DNA of 64,000 nt from Deinococcus gobiensis I-0 (GCF_000252445.1 NC_017790.1:1718501-1782500), one strand, 5' to 3'. Positions 32,907 through 47,397 are shown, counted from the stretch's first letter. Notes: a model not told the origin generated them from the letters alone. Program-made: numbers and translations.

Positions 32907-33491
32907 CTACCGCGCGCGCAGCGTGGCGGTATTGCCGGCAGCGTCGCGCACGGTGATGTCGGCATAGAGCCCGCTGGTCTGGCCACTGAAGGCCACACGC
33001 GTCCCGGGCTGGATGCCCAGCGACTGGCCGTCCACGCTGATGGCCGTGACGCCGCCGTCGTCGCTGGCGACCCCGCTCACGCGGATCTGGCGGCCGCTGC
33101 GTTCCAGGCCCGTGACCTGGATCTGCGGCCGCTGCACGTCCACCCGCACCGACCCGCTCAGCTCGCCGACATGGCCCGCCGCGTCGTAGGCGCGCACGGT
33201 GTACTGGGCGCGGTTGCCCTGGAGGGCCGGCTGGAAGCTGAAGGCGGCGATCTTGCGGCTGCCCGCCTGGATGGGAATGGCCTTGCCGTCTACAGTGATT
33301 TTCGTGACCCCCACGTCGTCCATGGCGTAGCCCCGGACGGTGGGCGTGCGGTCCTGGCTGACCGCGCCGCCCGCCGGGCCACCGATGACGACGCGCGGCG
33401 TGAAGGTGTCGGTCGGTCGCGAGCAGCCGCCGAGGCCCAGCGAAAGCAGGGTCAGCAGCGGGAGGGCGCTCAGGCGCGGAGAAAGGCGCAT
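32907..33491 (-). CDS. Ig-like-domain lipoprotein
   Basis: The 194-residue protein has a lipoprotein signal with lipobox LGLGGC. Two bacterial Ig-like repeats follow, each with a pattern such as [22 protein letters not shown] and [22 protein letters not shown], separated by [13 protein letters not shown] and ending [16 protein letters not shown]. Such domains are extracellular spacers or adhesion modules; no enzymatic residues are seen. TATACT lies exactly 7 nt before ATG 33491 on the minus strand, a consensus leaderless promoter. Divergent from hisZ. Confidence 0.8.
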   Translation of the reverse strand: MRLSPRLSALPLLTLLSLGLGGCSRPTDTFTPRVVIGGPAGGAVSQDRTPTVRGYAMDDVGVTKITVDGKAIPIQAGSRKIAAFSFQPALQGNRAQYTVRAYDAAGHVGELSGSVRVDVQRPQIQVTGLERSGRQIRVSGVASDDGGVTAISVDGQSLGIQPGTRVAFSGQTSGLYADITVRDAAGNTATLRAR

Positions 33492-33560
33492 GGGCAGGAG
33501 TATACCGGGGCCGGCCCCTGGCAGGCGGCCCCCTGACCGTCTGCCGGTACAATGCCCGGC

Positions 33561-34730
33561 GTGAGTTCGTCCGCCCCCGCCGCCTCCCCGCCCTCCGCCT
33601 CCGTTTCCGGCCGCTTCGCTCCGGTGCCCGAGGGCACGCGCGACGTGCTGCCGGCCGAGTGGTCCAGGCGCGAACATCTGCGCGCGCAGCTCTCGGCCCT
33701 GCTGCTGGGCTGGGGCTACCAGGGCGTCGAGCTGCCCGCCCTGGAATACGCTGCGCACGGGCACCCGCTGGGCGACCGGGCCTTCAAGCTCATCGACTCG
33801 GGCGGGCAGGTGCTCGCGCTGCGCAGCGAGTTCACGACCGCGCTGGGCCGGCTGGCGCGCGCGCACTACCCGCAGGGGCCCTTTCCGCTGCGGCTCCAGT
33901 ACGGCGGGCGGCTGTGGCTGCGCGCCCAGACGAGCGAGCTGGGCCGCCTGCGCGAATTTACCCAGGTCGGCGCCGAGCTGATCGGGGTGGCGACTGCGCA
34001 GGCCGACGCCGAACTGCTCGCGCTGGCCCAGGCCGCCCTGGAAGCCGTGGGGGTGAACGCCCTGCTGGAGGTCGGGTTTCCCGGGTTCGTGGACGCCGTG
34101 CTGGAAGACGCCGGGGTACACGGCGAGGCGCGCGAGGCGCTGCACGGCGCCATCGACCGCAAGAGCGGGGCGGACCTGGACCTGCTGGCGCGGGGGCGCG
34201 GCCTGGACCGCGAGGTGACGCGCACCCTGCACGCCCTGACCGACCTGTACGGCGGCCCCGAGGTGCTGGAGGCCGCCGCCGGCATGGCCCAGGGCACGCG
34301 GGCGCGCGCGGCGGTGGCGCACCTGCGCGAGGTCGCGGCGCACTTCGGCGGGCCACTCCTCTACGACCTGGGGGTCAGCCGCCGCTACGACTACTACACC
34401 GGCCTGACCTTCCGGGCCTACGTGGACGGTATCAATCAGCCGCTGCTGGGCGGCGGGCGCTACGCGCTGGAGGGCGGGCTGCCCGGCGCGGGCTTCGCGG
34501 TGGGCCTGGAGCGGCTGGTACGCGCCCTGCCGCCGGGCGTGCCCCCCGAACCCGAGACGGTGCTGGCCCTGGACCTCGCGGCGGCGGGCGCGGCCCGGAA
34601 CACCGGCCTGCGGGCCGAACTCGCCTGGACCGCCGACGAGGCCGAGCTGCGCGCGTACTGCGCGGCGCGCGGCATCCGGCGGGCGCTGCGCGGGCCGCAG
34701 ATGGCCGCCGCGTGGGAGGTGGGCGCATGA
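33561..34730 (+). CDS. hisZ: ATP phosphoribosyltransferase regulatory subunit
   Basis: The 389-residue HisRS-like protein lacks aminoacylation function and forms a complex with short HisG, giving the enzyme feedback control in histidine synthesis. It begins with [13 protein letters not shown], then [13 protein letters not shown] (motif 2-like) and [16 protein letters not shown]. The start is GTG 33561: TACAAT (33548-33553) lies exactly 7 nt upstream, while an in-frame ATG at 33552 overlaps that -10 box. Its stop overlaps the hisG ATG (ATGA). No other his gene is in the window. Confidence 0.92.
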   Translation: MSSSAPAASPPSASVSGRFAPVPEGTRDVLPAEWSRREHLRAQLSALLLGWGYQGVELPALEYAAHGHPLGDRAFKLIDSGGQVLALRSEFTTALGRLARAHYPQGPFPLRLQYGGRLWLRAQTSELGRLREFTQVGAELIGVATAQADAELLALAQAALEAVGVNALLEVGFPGFVDAVLEDAGVHGEAREALHGAIDRKSGADLDLLARGRGLDREVTRTLHALTDLYGGPEVLEAAAGMAQGTRARAAVAHLREVAAHFGGPLLYDLGVSRRYDYYTGLTFRAYVDGINQPLLGGGRYALEGGLPGAGFAVGLERLVRALPPGVPPEPETVLALDLAAAGAARNTGLRAELAWTADEAELRAYCAARGIRRALRGPQMAAAWEVGA

Positions 34731-35371
34731 CCCCGGCTCCTGCGCGCGCGCCCGGCCACCTCATCCTCGCGCTGCCCAAGGGCCGCATCATGCAGGAGGC
34801 CACGGCGCTGCTGTCCCGGGCCGGGCTGCCCATGAGCGTGCCAGAAGGTTCACGCGCCCTGCGCCACGAGTTTCCCGGCGTGACCGTGCTGGAACTGCGC
34901 AACCAGGACGTGCCGGTGTACGTGGACCTCGGCGTGGCCGACGCGGGCATCGTGGGCAAGGACGTGCTGCTCGAATCGGGCCGGTCGGTCTACGAGCCGG
35001 TGGACCTGGGCTTCGCGGCCTGCCGCCTCTCGCTCATCCGCGAGGTGGGGGCCACCGGGCCGGTGCGGCGGGTGGGCACCAAGTATCCGCGCATGGCCCG
35101 CGAGTATCTCGACGCGCGCGGCATCCCGGCCGAGACGGTCAAGCTCAGCGGCAACATCGAACTCGCGGCCCTGACCGGTCTGGCCGACGCGGTGGTGGAC
35201 CTCGTGCAGACCGGCAGCACCCTGCGCGCCAACAACCTCGAGGAGGTGGACGTGCTGTTCCACTCCAGCGCCCGCTTCATCGTGAACCGCGCCGCCCTGA
35301 AGCTGCGCCGCGAGCGCCTGCGCCCCCTCATCGAGCGCCTGCGCGAACTGGCCGTGCCCGCCGGGGCCTGA
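34727..35371 (+). CDS. hisG: ATP phosphoribosyltransferase, short form
   Basis: The 214-residue catalytic subunit begins [19 protein letters not shown], and has [16 protein letters not shown] and the PRPP-binding [21 protein letters not shown]. It catalyses the first step of histidine synthesis, joining ATP and PRPP. The length matches the short form that needs HisZ, and hisZ is directly upstream with a 4-nt overlap. Control is probably through hisZ's leaderless promoter; no his leader peptide was seen. Confidence 0.95.
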   Translation: MTPAPARAPGHLILALPKGRIMQEATALLSRAGLPMSVPEGSRALRHEFPGVTVLELRNQDVPVYVDLGVADAGIVGKDVLLESGRSVYEPVDLGFAACRLSLIREVGATGPVRRVGTKYPRMAREYLDARGIPAETVKLSGNIELAALTGLADAVVDLVQTGSTLRANNLEEVDVLFHSSARFIVNRAALKLRRERLRPLIERLRELAVPAGA

Positions 35372-35508
35372 GCCTTTCGCGGCTCCTGGCCGGGCCGGCG
35401 CGCGGCACACCCTTCTTCGAACAATCTGCACGGTCCCTGCACAGGCCGCCGCCACACTCCTGACCAGTCGCCCCCGCCGCCGGGTGGGGACATTCAGGAG
35501 GAACGCCT

Positions 35509-36384
35509 ATGACCGGACATCGCCCCGCCGCCCAGACCCTCGCCCCCTACCCCGCCGACGACCACGACCACCACGACGACTTCAACGACCTGGGCCTGAG
35601 TGCCGACCTGGGGATGCTGGGGCGGCCGATCCTGGACCGCCGCCGCGTCCTGGCGATGGGCCTGCTGGGGATCGGGGTGCTGGTGGGCTGCGGCGCGGCT
35701 GCGGACAGATCGGGGACGGGCGCGGGCAGCGGCACAAAGGACTGCCCCACCGCCATTCCCCAGGAGACGGCCGGTCCCTACCCTGCCGACGGCTCGGTGG
35801 CCTCGGGCCAGTCGCTGAACGTGCTGACCCGCTCGGGCATCGTGCGGCGTGACCTGCGCACCAGCCTGGGCACCGGCCATACGGCGGCGGGCTTCCCGCT
35901 GACCCTCAACCTCAAGCTGGTGAACACCGGTGCGGGCTGCGCGGCGCTCGCCGGTTACGCCGTGTACCTGTGGCACTGCACCGCCGACGGCAACTATTCG
36001 CTGTACAGCGCCGGCACCGTGGGCGAGGACTACCTGCGCGGCGTGCAGGTGGCGGGCACTGACGGCACCGTCACCTTCCAGACCGTCTTTCCGGGCTGCT
36101 ACGCGGGGCGTTGGCCGCACATCCACTTCGAGATCTATCCGTCGCTGGCCGTCGCCACCTCGGCCAGCAGCAAGATCCAGACTTCGCAGCTCGCGCTGCC
36201 CGAGGCGACCTGCCGCGAGGTGTACGCGACCGGCGACTATCCGGCCAGCCTGGGCAACCTGAACGGCATCTCACTGGCCCGCGACAACGTGTTCAGCGAC
36301 GGATACAGCACCCAGATGGCGGCGGTAACGGGCAACCCTTCGGCCGGGTACACGGCCAACCTGACGGTGGGCCTGGCCCGCTGA
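35509..36384 (+). CDS. Exported intradiol ring-cleavage dioxygenase-like protein
   Basis: The 291-residue protein has an unusual 40-residue N-terminus rich in His and Asp (DDHDHHDDFND), then DRRRVLAMGLLGIGVLVGC, which combines an Arg-rich, Tat-like motif with a lipobox. The mature domain starts ETAGPYPADGS and has TVFPGCYAGRWPHIHFEIY, matching the intradiol iron ligands (Tyr and two His), with an upstream Tyr in DGNYSLYS. Intradiol enzymes cleave catechols using Fe(III). A secreted lipoprotein version with unknown substrate is typical of a poorly studied subgroup. AGGAGG precedes the ATG. Confidence 0.82.
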   Translation: MTGHRPAAQTLAPYPADDHDHHDDFNDLGLSADLGMLGRPILDRRRVLAMGLLGIGVLVGCGAAADRSGTGAGSGTKDCPTAIPQETAGPYPADGSVASGQSLNVLTRSGIVRRDLRTSLGTGHTAAGFPLTLNLKLVNTGAGCAALAGYAVYLWHCTADGNYSLYSAGTVGEDYLRGVQVAGTDGTVTFQTVFPGCYAGRWPHIHFEIYPSLAVATSASSKIQTSQLALPEATCREVYATGDYPASLGNLNGISLARDNVFSDGYSTQMAAVTGNPSAGYTANLTVGLAR

Positions 36385-36404
36385 GGTAGCCGGGAGCAAA
36401 GGGC

Positions 36405-37544
<1,140 letters not shown>

Positions 37545-37867
37545 GGGCAGGGCTCCTGAACAAGAGGGGACGAAGACGGTACAAGCGGCCGGACATGGGG
37601 GCGATACCGGGCGGGCCGTCTGCGGAATCGGAGGGTCTCCGGAGGCGTCCAGCCCGGCAGACCGGGGGGCGAGCGCCAGTTCGGCAGGGCGGGGAGGGGC
37701 AAGGTCAGGAGCGGCGGAACGGCCCGCAGGACACAGAAGCCCAGCCCGGGCTCAGGCCCAAGCTCCAGTCCTGGACCCGCGCGCCCCGCAGCCCACGCAC
37801 CTGGAACAAGCTCGGCAGGAGCACGCAACACAGCGCGGTCAGCCCGGCCACCCCTTCCACGTCCCGC
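37545..37867. other. 323-bp gap between MoxR and VWA genes, nothing convincing
   Basis: The gap separates two genes that usually sit adjacent. It contains short open frames of low-complexity Pro/Arg-rich composition on both strands, none with a ribosome site or leaderless promoter. No clear hairpin, promoter or repeat could be supported. A remnant of a deleted gene is possible. Confidence 0.5.
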
Positions 37868-38890
<1,023 letters not shown>

Positions 38891-38975
38891 GCGTACTCCT
38901 TGGACTTCAGGCTACACGGCGCACGGCGAACCCGCCCCCTCCGGCAGGAAGGGGCGGGCCACACGGAAGACCAGA

Positions 38976-39590
38976 TTACAGCTTGCGCTGGGCGTCGCGC
39001 TGCGCGTCCTGCGCCGCATTCTTGACATTCTGGGCCGCGTCCTTGGCGTCGTTCCTGAAGTCGGCCGCCGCGTCCTTGGCCTGGTTCTTCAGGTCGTTGG
39101 CGGTGTTCTTGGCGTCACGGGCGGCGTCACGCGCGCCGTCCTTGAGCTCGTCGGCCTTGTCCTGGGCCGCGTTCTGGACCTTGGGGGCCACGTCCTGCGC
39201 CTTGTCCTTGGCCTTGTCGGCCACGTCGCCGGCCGCGTCCTTGGCCTGGGCCGCCGCGCCGCTCACGGCGTCCTTCACGTCGCCCGCGACTTCCTTGACC
39301 TTGTCCACGCCCGCCTGCACGCCGCCGCCCGACACGGCGTCCTTCACGTCCTCGGCCTTGTCGGCGATGACGGCCCCGGCGCTCTGGGCCGCGTCCTTGG
39401 TCTTCTCCCAGCCCTTGGCGACGCTCTCGCCCACGTCGTGCGCGGCGTCCTTCAGACCCAGCTCGGAGAGCTTGGCGTCGAGGGCCTTGCGGTTCTGCTC
39501 GCGGCTGAAGTAGTAGGCGGCGGCACCGACGAGCGCGCCCAGAACGAGCAGGCGCTTGACGGGAAAGTGGTTTTCTTCGCGTTCGAACAT
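38976..39590 (-). CDS. LEA group 3-like membrane-anchored repeat protein
   Basis: The 204-residue protein has one N-terminal hydrophobic segment (LLVLGALVGAAAYYF), then about 160 residues of Ala/Lys/Asp-rich helical repeats with an 11-residue-like periodicity (KDAAGDVADKAKDKAQDV, KDAAADFRNDAKDAAQNV). This is the late-embryogenesis-abundant group 3 pattern, a disordered protein that turns helical on drying. Deinococcus is known to have LEA-3-like proteins induced by desiccation or radiation. TAGACT lies exactly 7 nt before ATG 39590. A GC-rich hairpin (38931-38958) follows the stop. Confidence 0.82.
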   Translation of the reverse strand: MFEREENHFPVKRLLVLGALVGAAAYYFSREQNRKALDAKLSELGLKDAAHDVGESVAKGWEKTKDAAQSAGAVIADKAEDVKDAVSGGGVQAGVDKVKEVAGDVKDAVSGAAAQAKDAAGDVADKAKDKAQDVAPKVQNAAQDKADELKDGARDAARDAKNTANDLKNQAKDAAADFRNDAKDAAQNVKNAAQDAQRDAQRKL

Positions 39591-39647
39591 GAAATGAAGT
39601 CTAGCCCTCAGTTCTCATGAGAGGATGAGGCGGGCTTATGCGGAGGT

Positions 39648-40493
39648 TTACGCCCTCCCGTCTCCGGCCAGGACAGCGGCGGCCGCGCCCCCCACCCACA
39701 CCGGCTCGCCCGCCTGCGAGAACTGCGCCGTGAGCAGCGCCGGCTGACCGGGTCTCCGCTGCGCGCCGCGCACCACGCTGGCCCCCGGCGGCAGGCGTTC
39801 GCCCACTCCCAGCACCGCCACCAGGCAGGCGAACATGTTGCTGCTCGCGGCGTCCTCGGCAAAGCCCCGCAGCGGCCCGAAAGCCCGGAAACTCACGTCG
39901 GCGCGGCGCTGCGGACCCTCGGCGGGGGCCTCCAGGGCGTAGACGATCAGGCCGGTCGTGCCGGTGGCGTGCCCCAACGCCTCCACGGCCCCGGGCGCGG
40001 GCACCCAGGCGTCCAGTTCGGCCAGCGAGGCGACCTCCACGCACAGGTTCGGCCGCCCGGCCGAGGCGCGGTGCACGGCGCGGGGGGAGGGCAGGCCGGC
40101 CGCGTCCCCGGCGGGCAGTGCGGCGGCCGTCGCCTCCGCCACGCCCTGCGAGAGCAGCCACTCGCCGCCGCACAGCTGCGCGGGCACCGGCTGCGGGCCG
40201 CCCAGCACGTCGCTCACGTCGCTCACCGCGCCGCGCCCCTGCAGGTAGGTCAGGGCCGCCACGCTCGCCGAGTCGCTCTCGCCCTTCTCGCGCTCGGGCG
40301 TGAAGACGCGCAGGGCCGCGCCCTCCAGCCCGCAGGCCCCGACGAACACGCTCAGGGGGGCGCCGGCCGCCGCCGCGCGGCCCTGCAGGTCGCCGGCCGC
40401 GTCCCCGAACACCGCCACGCGCTTGCCCCCGCCGGTCCCGCGCGGCGTGAACACGTCGTAGAGGGTGGGCAGGGCCGGGGCAGGGTCACTCAT
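39648..40493 (-). CDS. PhzF-like isomerase-fold protein with degenerate active site
   Basis: The 281-residue protein resembles PhzF epimerase/isomerases: it starts TLYDVFTPRGTGGGKRVAVFG (normally YxVDVFTxxPxxGNPxAV) and has a C-terminal FRAFGPLRGFAEDAASSNM, like the RxFxPxxGxxEDPATGS motif. The central catalytic segment, normally FTPxxELPFAGHxT, reads FTPEREKGESDSASVAAL, so the Glu environment is altered. It may be a divergent or inactive family member. ATG 40493 is the likely start. Divergent from the alpha-glucosidase. Confidence 0.65.
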   Translation of the reverse strand: MSDPAPALPTLYDVFTPRGTGGGKRVAVFGDAAGDLQGRAAAAGAPLSVFVGACGLEGAALRVFTPEREKGESDSASVAALTYLQGRGAVSDVSDVLGGPQPVPAQLCGGEWLLSQGVAEATAAALPAGDAAGLPSPRAVHRASAGRPNLCVEVASLAELDAWVPAPGAVEALGHATGTTGLIVYALEAPAEGPQRRADVSFRAFGPLRGFAEDAASSNMFACLVAVLGVGERLPPGASVVRGAQRRPGQPALLTAQFSQAGEPVWVGGAAAAVLAGDGRA

Positions 40494-40542
40494 GGGCCAA
40501 AGAGAGCACATCCGCCCCGATGGGGGGAGTTACCACATCTGA

Positions 40543-40581
40543 ACTGAAACGATTCAGTCAGGCCGGATTTTCTGCTACGCT
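40543..40581 (+). promoter_or_regulatory. LacI-type operator and leaderless promoter of the alpha-glucosidase
   Basis: ACTGAAAC-GATTCAGT (40543-40558) is a 16-bp palindrome with one mismatched pair and a central CG, typical of LacI/GalR-family operators. A weak -35 TTCAGT (40553-40558) and -10 TACGCT (40576-40581) are 17 nt apart, with the ATG 7 nt after. The operator thus covers the -35, as expected for repression. Confidence 0.65.
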
Positions 40582-40588
40582 GCCTTCC

Positions 40589-42205
<1,617 letters not shown>

Positions 42206-42209
42206 GGCA

Positions 42210-42280
42210 CCGGGCACGGACGCGAGGGGACGGGGGCGAAAGGAACATCTTCACCCCTGTCCCCTCGCGTCCGTGCCCGG
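42210..42280. terminator. Very long inverted repeat after the alpha-glucosidase
   Basis: The arms 42210-42236 and 42254-42280 pair over 27 bp: 22 perfect pairs (starting CCGGGCACGGACGCGAGGGG), one G-U, then 4 more. The loop is 17 nt. It begins 4 nt after the stop and ends 29 nt before the -10 of the next gene. There is no T-tract, so it may be a processing or stability element as well as a terminator. Confidence 0.7.
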
Positions 42281-42321
42281 CCGATTTCCCCTCCCCCCGC
42301 CGGATGCTCTAGCCTGCCGCC

Positions 42322-43488
<1,167 letters not shown>

Positions 43489-43494
43489 GTGGTC

Positions 43495-43524
43495 GGGGCG
43501 GGGGGCCCGCGCGCCCTCCGCCCC
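43495..43524. terminator. GC-rich hairpin between convergent genes
   Basis: GGGGCGGGGGG and CCCTCCGCCCC form an 11-bp stem with one mismatch around 8 nt. It lies just after the trans-sulfuration gene and before the end of the PrcB-like gene. Confidence 0.5.
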
Positions 43525-43538
43525 CTCTCCCGCCATGC

Positions 43539-44642
43539 TCAGCGCAGCGGCTGGCCGTTCTGGTCCACCACGTTGATCTGGCTGAAGCTGCCCCGGACGC
43601 GCACCAGGGTCCAGGGACTGGTGATCGCCTGGGTGGTGAAGCTGCCGGCGCCGGGTGCCTGCACGGCGACCGTCAGGGTCAGGGTGCCCGACTGGGCGTT
43701 GGCCGCGACCACACGCACCCCGTAGCCCCCGGTGGCCCGCTGGCCCAGGAACACGCCCACGAGCGTCTCGCCGCTGCTCAGGGCCGGGACGGTGGGGGCG
43801 CCGCTCTGGTTGCCGTAGGCGACGTTCAGCAGCGCCCGCGCGGCGGCGGCGGTGTTCGCCACCTGCACGGCGGCCTCCGCGACGTTGGCATTGCTGCCGC
43901 TGGCGACCTCGGTGAAATTCACGTTGCCTCCGGACACCACAGGGGAGGTGGTCTGGCCGCCACTGGGGAAGGGCACGCCGCCGTTGTTGCCGACCGGGGT
44001 CGTCACGACGCCCGGCAGCACGTACAGGGCGGTGCGGCGCGTCTCGGTGGCGGCCGGCTCGATGGTCAGGGGGGTCTGCGGATCGTTCAGGACCGCCACG
44101 GCCAGGCCCCCCTGACTGCGGCCAGCCGAGGCCAGGGCGCGTCCCAGCGCCGCGCCCTCCTCGTCGGTGAGCTGCCCCGCGCCGCTCAGACCGGAGCTGG
44201 GCGACGCGCTCACGCGCCCGCTCACCCCGCTCAGGCGCACCCAGTTCGTGCCGTCGGTGTAGTACACGGCCGCCAGCGAGGCGCCGTTCTGGGGAGCGAC
44301 CGTGAACAGTCCGGCCGTATCGCGCGTCACCGAGACCTTCTGGCTCGTCGCGGCCAGCGGCTGGCGGTAGGTGGACTTGCCGTCCACGCTGAGGGTTCCG
44401 GGCAGCGAGAGGTCGTCCTGCACCTGCGCGCGCAGCGTCACGGCCTGGCCGCCGATCTTGAGGCCGGCGCTCGACTGCCCCTGCCCCAGCGTGCCGTACA
44501 CCCACGCGAGGCGCTCCTGGGCGCCGCCCGTCAGACTGACCTCGTGCACGCGCAGGTTGGTGGGACCGGTCATCGAGCAGCCGGCCAGCAGACCGGCGCC
44601 CAGCAGCAGCAGGGCAGGAAACGCCAAACGGGGAAGGGACAT
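43539..44642 (-). CDS. Lipoprotein with C-terminal PrcB-like domain
   Basis: The 367-residue protein has lipobox LLAGC (Cys about residue 22). Residues 25-220 are beta-rich and unassigned. The C-terminal domain (about 245-360) has NFTEVASGSNANV, SGETLVGVFLGQRATGGYGVRVV and a final LVRVRG strand, matching the PrcB_C domain first seen in a subunit of a treponemal protease complex. No protease gene is adjacent, so its partner is unknown. TAAGCT lies 6 nt before ATG 44642 on the minus strand, indicating a leaderless message. Confidence 0.75.
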   Translation of the reverse strand: MSLPRLAFPALLLLGAGLLAGCSMTGPTNLRVHEVSLTGGAQERLAWVYGTLGQGQSSAGLKIGGQAVTLRAQVQDDLSLPGTLSVDGKSTYRQPLAATSQKVSVTRDTAGLFTVAPQNGASLAAVYYTDGTNWVRLSGVSGRVSASPSSGLSGAGQLTDEEGAALGRALASAGRSQGGLAVAVLNDPQTPLTIEPAATETRRTALYVLPGVVTTPVGNNGGVPFPSGGQTTSPVVSGGNVNFTEVASGSNANVAEAAVQVANTAAAARALLNVAYGNQSGAPTVPALSSGETLVGVFLGQRATGGYGVRVVAANAQSGTLTLTVAVQAPGAGSFTTQAITSPWTLVRVRGSFSQINVVDQNGQPLR

Positions 44643-44724
44643 GAAGCCAGCTTAGGGGCCAAATCTGACCAGCCCCTGAAGGTGACCTTGAGGAAGGGTT
44701 GTGGCGTGGCGGGCCGCCCCCGGC

Positions 44725-45213
44725 TCAGCGAGGCGCGCGCAGGTCGCCCAGGCCACGCTCGACTCCGGCCAGGACCCGGTCGTACCCGGCCTGCTCGGCG
44801 GCGCTGACGACCCCCTGTCGCCGCGCGGCCTGCTGCACGTCCCGGCGTACGGTGTGCAGATCGCTGCGCCAGCGGTTGGCGCGCGCCTGCGAGAGCCGGC
44901 GCTCGGCCACCGCCTGCTCCAGCCGCGCCATGAGCTGGTCGGCGCGCTCCAGCACGGCGTCCTGTTCGCGGCGGGTGGCCAGCTTTTGGGGACGCCCCGC
45001 CACTTCTCCGGCAACGTGCGGCGGGGCCGGGTCCGCCGCTGCCGGGCCACCGTTTGGCGACGCGCCGGTCTGCCACACCCCCACCGGTCCCTGAACCCCG
45101 GCCGTCCGGGCCGTCACCGTCTCCGCCAGGGCGACGTCGGCGGGGGCCGCCCGGCACGCCGAGGCGGCCGGGACACTCAGGGCGGCGAACGCGGCCAACA
45201 ACCAGGACTTCAT
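44725..45213 (-). CDS. Exported helical protein of unknown function
   Basis: The 162-residue protein has a signal peptide (KSWLLAAFAALSVPAASA) followed directly by Cys, so it may be a lipoprotein, although the residues before the Cys are not an ideal lipobox. The C-terminal 90 residues are Arg/Ala-rich and helical, likely a coiled coil (LERADQLMARLEQAVAERRL). No family was recognised. CAGACT lies 7 nt before the ATG. It lies downstream of the PrcB-like gene on the same strand order but has its own promoter. Confidence 0.65.
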   Translation of the reverse strand: MKSWLLAAFAALSVPAASACRAAPADVALAETVTARTAGVQGPVGVWQTGASPNGGPAAADPAPPHVAGEVAGRPQKLATRREQDAVLERADQLMARLEQAVAERRLSQARANRWRSDLHTVRRDVQQAARRQGVVSAAEQAGYDRVLAGVERGLGDLRAPR

Positions 45214-45313
45214 GCCGTCCAGTCTGGGCCGGGCACGGGCGGCCGTTCGTCCGCCTTTGGGTGGAGGAAGGAGGCCGCTTGTGGCGTCGTTCCTGGCGCG
45301 CCCGGTCTCCGGA

Positions 45314-46003
<690 letters not shown>

Positions 46004-46048
46004 GGCGACCCCCTGCGCGGGGAGAAGGCCGCACACCCATGCTGCATG

Positions 46049-46726
46049 TTACGCTCCATGCCCCACCTCCTCGATCAATCCCGCCGAGAGCCGCAGCGCC
46101 CGGGGGGCCACCTGCCGGGCGAGGTCGGGCTCGTGGGCGGCCACGACCAGGGTCACGCCGCGCGCGCGCAGTTCACCCAGCAGCTCCAGGGTCAGGGCGC
46201 GGCCGGCGTCGTCGAGGTTGGCGAAGGGTTCGTCCACCAGGGTCAGGGGCCGGGCGAGCAGGTGCGCGCGGGCCAGGGCCAGCCGCTTGCGCATCCCCGC
46301 CGACAGGAAACGCACGCGCCGCGCCGAGGCGGCCTCCAGGTTCACGCGGCGCAACGCGCCCGGCACGTCGCCCGCCGCCCGGTGCATCTGGAGGGCGAAG
46401 TCGAGGTTCTCGGCGCAGCTCAGGTCGGGGTACAGGCCCGCGTCCACCGGCATGAGGTGCACCTGATCGCGCACCGCCCGCGAGTCGCGCAGGTCGAAGT
46501 CCATGACCCGGCCTTCTCCGCGCGTGGGCCGCAGCGCCGAGGCCAGCAGCCGCAGCAGCGTGGTCTTGCCGGCGCCGTTCTCGCCCAGCAACGTGACCCC
46601 CTCGCCGCGCGACACGTCGAGGTCCACGCCGCGCAGGATGACCTCCCGACCCAGGCGCAGCCACACGCCGCGCAGCTGGAGGGCGTGGGCCTGCACCTGG
46701 GCCGGAGGCGTCAGGAGATCAGCCAC
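46049..46726 (-). CDS. ccmA: CcmA, cytochrome c maturation ATP-binding protein
   Basis: The 225-residue ABC ATPase has Walker A in LLGENGAGKTTLLRLL, the signature LSAGMRKRLALARAHL and Walker B LTLVDEPFANLD, with the H-loop in VVAAHEPD. Its small size and position between ccdA and ccmB identify it as CcmA. GTG 46726 is taken as start, overlapping the ccdA stop by 16 nt; GTG 46696 is an alternative that would leave a 14-nt gap. Neither has a convincing ribosome site. Confidence 0.88.
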   Translation of the reverse strand: MADLLTPPAQVQAHALQLRGVWLRLGREVILRGVDLDVSRGEGVTLLGENGAGKTTLLRLLASALRPTRGEGRVMDFDLRDSRAVRDQVHLMPVDAGLYPDLSCAENLDFALQMHRAAGDVPGALRRVNLEAASARRVRFLSAGMRKRLALARAHLLARPLTLVDEPFANLDDAGRALTLELLGELRARGVTLVVAAHEPDLARQVAPRALRLSAGLIEEVGHGA

Positions 46727-47397
46727 GCCGGCATGACGCTGTAGAAAAAGGACGCCAGGCGCGTGAACTGCCCCGTGAGCATCAGCACCCCGACCACGAC
46801 CAGCAGCGCGCCGCCGACCTTCTCGAATACGCCCGCGTAGCGGTTCAGGCGCCGCAGCTTCAGGCGGTCCCACAGCAGCGCGGCCAGCAGGAAGGGCAGC
46901 GCCAGCCCCGCCGTGTAGGCCGCGAGCAGCCCGACCCCGGTCTGGAGGCTCGCCGTACTGGCCGCCAGCCCCAGGATGCTGCCCAGCGCCGGCCCCAGGC
47001 AGGGGCTCCACCCGAAGGCGAAGGCCGCGCCCAGCGCCACCGGGCCGTAACCGCCAGCGTCGGCGAGCTGGCGGGTGTCGCGCATCAGGAAGGGCAGCCG
47101 CAGCGCCCCCAGCATCACCAGCCCGAAAAACAGGATGAGCACCCCGGCGAGCTGCGCCAGCAGCGCCTTGTGCGGCGCGAGGGCCGCGCCCAGCGTGCTG
47201 GCGGTCGCCCCCAGCGCCATGAACACCAGCCCGAACCCCAGGATGAATCCGGCGGCGCGCAGCAGCGGCGCGCGCGCCCCGCCGATCACGCCCAGGTAGC
47301 TGGGCACCAGCGGCAGCACGCAGGGACTCAGGAACGACACCAGCCCGGCCACGAACGCCACGGCCAGGGTGGGGGCCGCCAGGGCCTGGGCCAGCAC
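46711..47397 (-). CDS. ccdA: CcdA, thiol-disulfide transfer membrane protein
   Basis: The 228-residue membrane protein matches CcdA, the short DsbD-like electron carrier that passes reducing power across the membrane for cytochrome c maturation. The redox cysteines are in [16 protein letters not shown] (helix 1) and [12 protein letters not shown] (helix 4), with about six hydrophobic segments. The start is GTG 47397, before [14 protein letters not shown]. It leads the ccdA-ccmA-ccmB operon, transcribed divergently away from no neighbour; DegV lies upstream on the same strand. Confidence 0.92.
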   Translation of the reverse strand: MLAQALAAPTLAVAFVAGLVSFLSPCVLPLVPSYLGVIGGARAPLLRAAGFILGFGLVFMALGATASTLGAALAPHKALLAQLAGVLILFFGLVMLGALRLPFLMRDTRQLADAGGYGPVALGAAFAFGWSPCLGPALGSILGLAASTASLQTGVGLLAAYTAGLALPFLLAALLWDRLKLRRLNRYAGVFEKVGGALLVVVGVLMLTGQFTRLASFFYSVMPAWLIS

